In this document: piece by piece, positions 58,061 to 64,000 of the stretch
Position numbering within the stretch: position 1 is the first letter of the stretch
How the letters are laid out: the number at the start of each line of letters is the position of its first letter
Assembly (NCBI GenBank): GCA_012934845.2
Contig: WNNJ02000961.1
Location: 1 to 64,000 of the forward strand
Direction of reading: 5' to 3'
DNA from: Pomphorhynchus laevis
Lineage: Eukaryota > Acanthocephala > Palaeacanthocephala > Echinorhynchida > Pomphorhynchidae
Length of the DNA stretch: 64,000 nt
Notes under the pieces: generated by a model
What the model saw: the letters and a program-made list of their open reading frames with translations, nothing else
What the model was told of the DNA's origin: nothing
The model's database searches: none
Program-made: the position numbers and the translations under genes

Positions 58061-59014
58061 TAAAGAAAGCGATATAAGAGCAGATATTCCCCCACTGTTA
58101 TGTTGACTTGAGGGATAATAGCCGATACCTGATGACAAAGCAGTTCCTACTGATAACCACTCGTCTTTATTCGAATAAATCATATATTATTATATGATAT
58201 ATATAATATATCATATATTATATATATTATTATATTATTATATATTATTCAATTCTTCAAAGAAATTGATTTTTTATAAACATCCGAATTATATTTCACC
58301 ATAGCATCTTATTTACTTATTATTTTACCTCCTGATGACCTCTAATCCTTATTCTGATACATCGTCTATTATTTATTAGTCAATTCATAAAAATGACTTT
58401 TATTTTAAATTTTAATTTTAATTTTTAAACTTGGTATAAATATATATTCTATAAAAATTATTAATTATTTATAATTATTGATTATTATTTAATTATTTTA
58501 ATTTTCGTCTATTTAAACTTTTAGTACAGTAACCGTGCCGATCTGACCATAATTCACCATAGCACCTCGTCTTTATTCGAATAAATCATATATTATTTAT
58601 TATTCAATTCTTCAAAGAAATTGATTTTTTATAAACATCCGAATTATATTTCACCATAGCATAATAATCGTAATTATAATATCTTAAGTTTAAATTTTTA
58701 TTTTTAAATTTTTAGTGCAAAACACACAGGGTTTTTAAAATTCAAAAGATGATGCCAGCATCATTTAAAAAATTAAATAATATTATTATCAGATATTATT
58801 TATTTGAAATAATTCAATTCCAAATAAATTAAAAATATTAGCATATTTTTATATATAAAATAATATATTTTGTATTAGAATAGGATACACTAGAAAATCG
58901 AATTTCATCATAGGAAATACGTATTTAGCATTTATTCTTCCCTATGTTATAATTGTTAAAAAGAGCCGAAACCTAATAAAATAGCAGTTATCCCTGGTAA
59001 TCTCTAATCATAAC

Positions 59015-59250
59015 TCCGATGCATCTATACGATGCATCGGAAATAATGTTCCTAATTACTCTAACAACTACGGTCTCCGATCCTTCATCATCGCCGCTCC
59101 ACTCACCTAGAATCAGCTCCCACTCGACGTCCGCCGTGCTCCCTCCTTTATTACATTCAAATGACGCCTTCGTACTCACCTCCTCAAAATATGATTTAGA
59201 TTTTTGTTGTTGTGATCATGTAAGCGTGCGACGGCACGCATTTGCCACGT
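59015..59250 (+). mobile_element. L2/CR1-like LINE, 3' end only
   Basis: In reverse complement this matches the 3' end of L2-like copy 1 (19970-20170): ACGTGGCAAATGCG, GTAATAAAGGAGGGAGC and GAAGGATCGGAGACCG. The stem-loop GCGTGC-GACG-GCACGC is at 59224-59239. Only about 235 bp remain. Confidence 0.8.
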
Positions 59251-60312
59251 AAAAATATATATTTTAATTAGTCATGAATTATGATTTTATGAATTTTAGT
59301 CAATTCATTACAATTGATTTTTTTTAATTCTTATTTTAAAATCAAAATTATATAAAATCTCAAGTTTAAATTTTTATTTTCAAATTTACATAAGCTAAAC
59401 ACACAGTATTTTTAAATTCACACGATAGCAGCATCATCTAATATTATTTATTTGAAATTATTCAATTCCAAATAAATTCAAAATATTGGCATATTTTTAT
59501 AAATTATCCCTATATAAACTTATTACAATTTAAGTTTTAAATTGTAACCTTAAGAAAATTACATCAGATGAAATACATCGTTAGTATGTATTTGACCCGC
59601 CGCTATGTTGGGTCTAGGAATACGACCCGATACCTGATAACATAACAGTTCCTACTGATAACCACTCGTCATTTTACGAATACATCAAATATTATATATT
59701 AGTCAATTCTTTATAATATTGATTTTTTTTTAAATATCCGAATTATATGAAATCTAAAGATTAAAATATTTATTTTTAAATCTATACGAAATACGTAGAT
59801 TCAGTTAACTGATCTGATTTAGTTTTTAAATATTTAGACAATAATACAATTAATCTCTTTATATTGAATTGTTTCCAATTAATCAATTGATATTGAATTA
59901 GTGAACCAATCATATATTAGATTAATGTAAAATAAACAGGAAATATAAATTGTAGCAGAAAAATAGAAAATGAATTTTCTTAGTGAATTATCCCGCTGCT
60001 ATGTTGGGACGAATAATAAGGGCCAAAACCTAATACCATAGCAGTTCCCCCTGATGACTTCTGATCCTTATTCTGATATATTATATGTTATTCATTAGTC
60101 AATTCATAAAAATTGAATTTTATTTTAAATGCCAACTTTAAATTTTAACTTGATATTAATTATACAAAATCTTATAAGAATTATTTATAATTATTTATAA
60201 TTTAATTATTAATTTTAATTTATTTTAATTTATTTATTTTTATTTATAAAAAATAAATTATTAATATATCGTCTGTTATTTATTAGTTAATAAATAGAAG
60301 TTGGTTTTTATT

Positions 60313-60590
60313 GATGCTATATGTGTATTTAATTCTAGCAATTTTTATTCAATAAGCGAACAAATTTATCCAGGTAGCCTCATTCTTAATAAAACCAATA
60401 TTAATGATAAAGAAGGTATATATCTAGATATGAACATTAAATTAACATTAACTAAAACTACTATTAATTTATATCGTAAAGATGACATATTTAAATTTAC
60501 AAGAAACATATTTTTGCATGAGCATTCATGCATACCATATAATAAAAAATATAATACATTAAATAATGACTTTTATTTTAAATTTCAATT
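60313..60590 (+). mobile_element. PLE-1 RT palm/thumb fragment
   Basis: Reads DAICVFNSSNFYSISEQIYP and LDMNIKLTLTKTTINLYRK, as in P1 near 17265-17430, then FTRNIFLHEHSCIPYNKK. Open for about 90 codons without a break. It starts just after the catalytic YIDD (only the last D remains). Flanking sequence to 60700 is shared with 44690-44830. Confidence 0.8.
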
Positions 60591-60821
60591 TTTCATTTTA
60601 ACTTGATTTAAATTATAAAGAATCTTATAACAATTATTTATCTTAAATTAGCAGGGTTCAATTAGTGTAACAATTATAATCATATAATTTTAATAATATA
60701 AAAACGATAATATTATTAAAGTGATTTAATAACGAGTTATATTTAAATTATTATTTACAAATCTCCTGTATTAAATTAAGGAATCTAATTTTTTATAAGA
60801 TTAACATAGTAATAAGTTAAA

Positions 60822-61090
60822 ATGTTTGATAAGTTCGTCCTTTATCTGCTTGCACGGCTAATCCGATGGCAATCCCTCGTCGACGTCGCAAACGGCCTGG
60901 TCGATGACCGGCAAATGTTCCCATTTTTTGATCATCCACGTTACATCAAGCATGTTACTGTAGCGTCAGTCGTATCGTCCGAAGGTATCGAAAGTCTTAC
61001 ACGAGAGATCTGAAGATTATCACTCGAAGCAGTGGGGAAGAAAGCATTTTCGCTTGCGGTAGCCACTTTGGGTGTGATGGTGCCACTAGA
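60822..61090 (+). other. GC-richer island, unassigned
   Basis: The frame 60822-61013 (MFDKFVLYLLARLIRWQSLV) has a base composition unlike the flanking AT-rich repeats. The minus strand is also open over part (SSGTITPKVATASENAFFPT). I recognise neither. Probably a foreign transposon fragment. Confidence 0.3.
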
Positions 61091-61758
61091 TAAACATATT
61101 TTTAATTTAAAATTTATAACACAAAATATGTTGCTTCAGTCAAGTGATATGAGTTTCTGAATATGTAAGTAATAAATGTATAATAAGAAAAAAAGATGTC
61201 TATATTTCAAGATACTGAATTTTAGTGGACGAAAAATAAAAGGGTCAGAAACCTGATAGCATATCAGTTCTTTCTCATCACTTCTAATCTTTATTATAAT
61301 ACAACGTCTGTTATTTATTAGTCAATTCATAAAAATGACGTTTATTTTAAATTTCAATTTTTTATTTTAACTTGATATTAAATTATAAAAAATCTTATAA
61401 CAATTAGTTAAATAGCATTCGTTAAAAGTACTATGGAGGAGAAAGGACTGAAAATCACAGCCTCGAAACCTCGAATAACTGTTCCAATTAATGTGAAGAG
61501 CATTAAAATCACCCAAAATGGAAACATTGATGACCTCTACTCCTTATTCTGATAAAACGTCTGTTATTTATTAGTCAATTCATAAAAATTGAATTTTATT
61601 TTAAATTTCAATTTTTTATTTTAACTTGAAATAAATTTAAATTGTATAAAATCTTACAAAATTATGTAAAATACGTAGACTCAGTTATCTAACTAATTTG
61701 ACTGACAAGTAATTGTTGACCTGTTAACTTTATTTTCCCGGTAATGTAGGAACTCTAA

Positions 61759-62691
61759 AGAGGAGCTCTAGAATAAATGAATTAGAGTTTCTCTTAAATA
61801 TTTATTTCTCTTCAATCTTCTTTTTGTAGCTGTAGAAGTCTCTGTCTTTAAAAAGGGTTTACGGTTGTAAAAAGAATATAAGTACTTATTGAATCTCAAG
61901 AAACGGTTTGTTGATAATACTAGGGTCTATTTGATCAACCTGTATCGACGAATGGGCACGCCTCGGGAGGAAATAAGTAACTCTAAGATATAAAGCAGAT
62001 TCAGAACTGGTAGGGGTTTTGCTTATCAAGGTGGTTCACTCCCTATAGATTCAAAGATGTTATATATCATTCTTTGTTTACAATCTTTACTAATCATTTA
62101 TTATTACCATAATAGATGCTATTATGGTCATAATAGCATCTAAAAAAGATACAATTGAAATATATTTTCTTGATGTTATGATTAAGTTGAAGTACGTCCG
62201 ATCAGGATCACTTCTACTAAATCACGTATTTTCATACATTGGTTGACTATTATTTCTTTTACCTCGCTGAAAGATAAGTTTTTATAAGATTTCCTTTATA
62301 ACAGGAAACAACTTCTTTATAAGGAATTCAATTTATCCGCATTAAGAGTCATTAAGCTCTAATACAATATTAGACTTAGTAAAAACATGACTTCAAGAGC
62401 AATTGCAATTCTGTTCAGGATTCTTTTGTTATGAGAAATCTCAATATCAACTGAATTATCTCAAATTTAATTGACTGCATATAATTATACATATATCTTT
62501 CAACTGCCTTACTATATGCTCAGCACGGGAGCACAGCTACTTCCCACACGTTATCACGTGTACTTTTCGGATACTATAAATACTCTGAAAATATGCTCCC
62601 AACACTCGTGCAAGCATCGTGACCACAAGCGGAAGGAAGACATCAAACGTTTTTTAGGAGCTCTAAAAATTAAGAGGAGCTCTAGAATAAA
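61759..62691. repeat. 914-bp segment with 19-bp direct repeats at its ends
   Basis: AGAGGAGCTCTAGAATAAA occurs at 61759-61777 and again at 62673-62691. The interior has an open frame 62471-62725 (MTAYNYTYIFQLPYYMLSTG) with no family signature. A retroelement insertion or duplication is possible. The internal repeat core GAGCTC is palindromic. Confidence 0.4.
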
Positions 62692-62778
62692 AATTTCCAG
62701 ATATAAATATGGGATTCACGAGTAAATTCTTAGGGCTATCAAATTTAATATTTATAAGGCCTAAACTTGATAACTAAC

Positions 62779-62915
62779 ATTTCGTTAGCAAGTCGCTCGT
62801 GTTCATTTGTGTGCTTAATTCGAAGTTGCCTGAATTTAGCCATTAGTTCGTCCTCTGTTTTACAAAGTTCTTTAATTTCATCAAAAATTTTCTTTATCTT
62901 GTCTTCGGTTGTTAC
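62779..62915 (-). CDS. Upstream coiled-coil exon of the DRC10/IQCD-like gene
   Basis: 137 bp in minus sense after TTTAAAG, left at AAT|GTTAGT (phase 2). Encodes VTTEDKIKKIFDEIKELCKT and EDELMAKFRQLRIKHTNEHE, then RLANE, a highly charged coiled coil. The two leftover bases fit the single base that opens the 57-kb exon, giving an Ile codon. The gene starts beyond the right edge of the window. Confidence 0.55.
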
Positions 62916-63073
62916 CTTTAAAGTAAAATATTCGCTTGTATAAATAAACTAAGAAAATTAGATATATAATTCAATACTTATTTTAAATTATAAAGTTCGA
63001 ATAAATTTGATACAAAGTTCTGACTACAAGCAAGGATCAACTACAAACGATCTTTTTACAAACTTAAACTATT

Positions 63074-63701
63074 AATCAGATTAAACTATTAATCAATTGC
63101 AAATGATTACCAAAAGTTATACTAAAAGCTGTTTTTAAGATTTTTAAAAGTAAATTTCTTTATTTAAATTTCTCTATTTTCCTATTTATTTTCTTTATTT
63201 TTCTCAATAAATCAGATTAAACTATTAATCAATTGCAAATGATTACCAAAAGTTATACTAAAAGCTGTTTTTAAGATTTTTAAAAGTAAATTTCTTTATT
63301 TAAATTTCTCTATTTTCCTATTTATTTTCTTTATTTTTCTCAATAAATCAGATTAAACTATTAATCAATTGCAAATGATTACCAAAAGTTATACTAAAAG
63401 CTGTTTTTAAGATTTTTAAAAGTAAATTTCTTTATTTAAATTTCTCTATTTTCCTATTTATTTTCTTTATTTTTCTCAATAAATCAGATTAAACTATTAA
63501 TCAATTGCAAATGATTACCAAAAGTTATACTAAAAGCTGTTTTTAAGATTTTTAAAAGTAAATTTCTTTATTTAAATTTCTCTATTTTCCTATTTATTTT
63601 CTTTATTTTTCTCAATAAATCAGATTAAACTATTAATCAATTGCAAATGATTACCAAAAGTTATACTAAAAGCTGTTTTTAAGATTTTTAAAAGTAAATA
63701 T
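63074..63701. repeat. 136-bp tandem repeat, 4.6 copies
   Basis: Units start at 63074, 63210, 63346, 63482 and 63618 with AATCAGATTAAACTATTAAT and contain CTGTTTTTAAGATTTTTAAA. Copies look identical by eye. The last is cut at about 63701. Very recent expansion, in an intron of the minus-strand gene. Confidence 0.95.
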
Positions 63702-63730
63702 TGTTCATGAAATAAAGAATGGGACAATAA

Positions 63731-63786
63731 GGCCAAGGATAAGGTCAAGTAGAAGATAAGGTCAAGGAGAAGGATAAGGTCAAGTA
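63731..63786. repeat. Short purine-rich direct repeat
   Basis: GATAAGGTCAAG is repeated three times with irregular spacing (AAGGATAAGGTCAAG). No gene is evident after it to the end of the window. Confidence 0.6.
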
Positions 63787-64000
63787 CATGAAATTGTTAG
63801 AGTCCACTGCAGATAATAGCGTTCATATTGTCTTCAAAATGAATATTTAACTCAATGAAGCGTCATAGAAACGAATGAATGAGAATATCATCTAATAAAG
63901 AATTGCATTAGGTTTAAATTACATTAATGAACAATATTGACAATTTCGTGATATTTTTTCTAAACAATTTAATAGATTTACGAAATATGAAATGAAGAAC

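Larger units (their letters stand above)
58060..61650 (+). repeat. Cluster of PLE-1 terminal units
   Basis: At least seven degenerate copies in the same direction: about 58080-58200, 58327-58425, 58560-58660, 58870-59010, 59550-59710, 59990-60135, 61240-61400 and 61530-61650. Shared parts are CTGCTATGTTGGG, CATAGCAGTTCC, CTGATGA (or CTGATAA) and TTATTAGTCAATTCATAAAAA. Some keep only the 3' part. Between them lie an L2-like tail (59015-59250), a PLE-1 RT piece (60313-60590) and an unassigned GC-richer segment. All of it lies in an intron of the DRC10-like gene. Confidence 0.7.

Noticed and set aside
63074-63701. CRISPR-like regular repeat
   Set aside because: The unit is a continuous 136-bp tandem repeat without unique spacers, in a eukaryotic intron.
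1-64000. tRNA and rRNA genes
   Set aside because: I saw no TTCGA-type B box with a matching cloverleaf and no rRNA core sequence, though a scan by eye can miss single tRNAs.

Overview
The window looks like an AT-rich, repeat-packed animal nuclear genome, most likely an arthropod or other invertebrate. The evidence is spliced host exons with GT/AG junctions, several clades of non-LTR retrotransposons, Penelope-like elements (PLEs), and no operons, ribosome binding sites or CRISPR arrays. Host genes are few. I can support four: (1) the last four exons of a mitochondrial-type isoleucyl-tRNA synthetase (392-2647, +); (2) a single-exon two-helix membrane protein of the dispanin/CD225 type (11639-12130, +); (3) a single-exon CISD3-like double-CDGSH iron-sulfur protein (22613-23101, -); (4) the 3' part of a coiled-coil/IQ-motif gene, probably DRC10/IQCD-like, on the minus strand. 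Four phase-compatible exons of the last gene lie at 62779-62915, 56968-57130, 55407-55505 and 37464-37613. Much of the right half of the window is therefore its introns, filled with mobile DNA.

Mobile DNA by region. 3.5-10.7 kb: LINE-A copy A (-) lies against a decayed LINE-B (+). 15.4-17.9 kb: a PLE whose GIY-YIG remnant lies upstream of its CxC linker and reverse transcriptase (Naiad-like permuted order), followed by a structured terminal unit. 18.6-22.4 kb: a gag-like fossil, two hairpin elements and a 314-bp tandem array split by an L2/CR1-like LINE. 23.1-29.9 kb: LINE-A copy B (just upstream of the CISD3-like gene), a Rex3/RTE-like LINE, a Ty3/Gypsy fossil and PLE remnants. 30.5-31.0 kb: two hairpin elements. 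32.5-35.1 kb: two LINE-A pieces. 39.1-44.0 kb: LINE-A copies C and E, nested through one target-site duplication. 44.7-55.3 kb: two head-to-head copies of the permuted PLE enclosing a second, canonical PLE and a 5.6-kb LINE-A copy. That copy has a 15-bp target-site duplication and an L2/CR1-like LINE inside it. 56.2-61.7 kb: an RTE tail and a cluster of PLE terminal units. 63.1-63.7 kb: a nearly perfect 136-bp tandem repeat.

The most unusual signal is the PLE terminal unit. It is a roughly 150-nt fold in which GAAA, a small hairpin, a larger hairpin and CTGATGA appear in the order of a type II hammerhead ribozyme and are closed by a 14-bp stem. It recurs many times in the window, including a cluster at 58-61.7 kb. 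As I recall the published description of Naiad elements, canonical hammerheads are missing from them, so this needs testing. Other structural signals are a covarying 3' stem-loop in three L2-like copies and a UUCG-capped hairpin in the PLE leader.

All family names come from reading motifs by eye. No database search or folding program was run.
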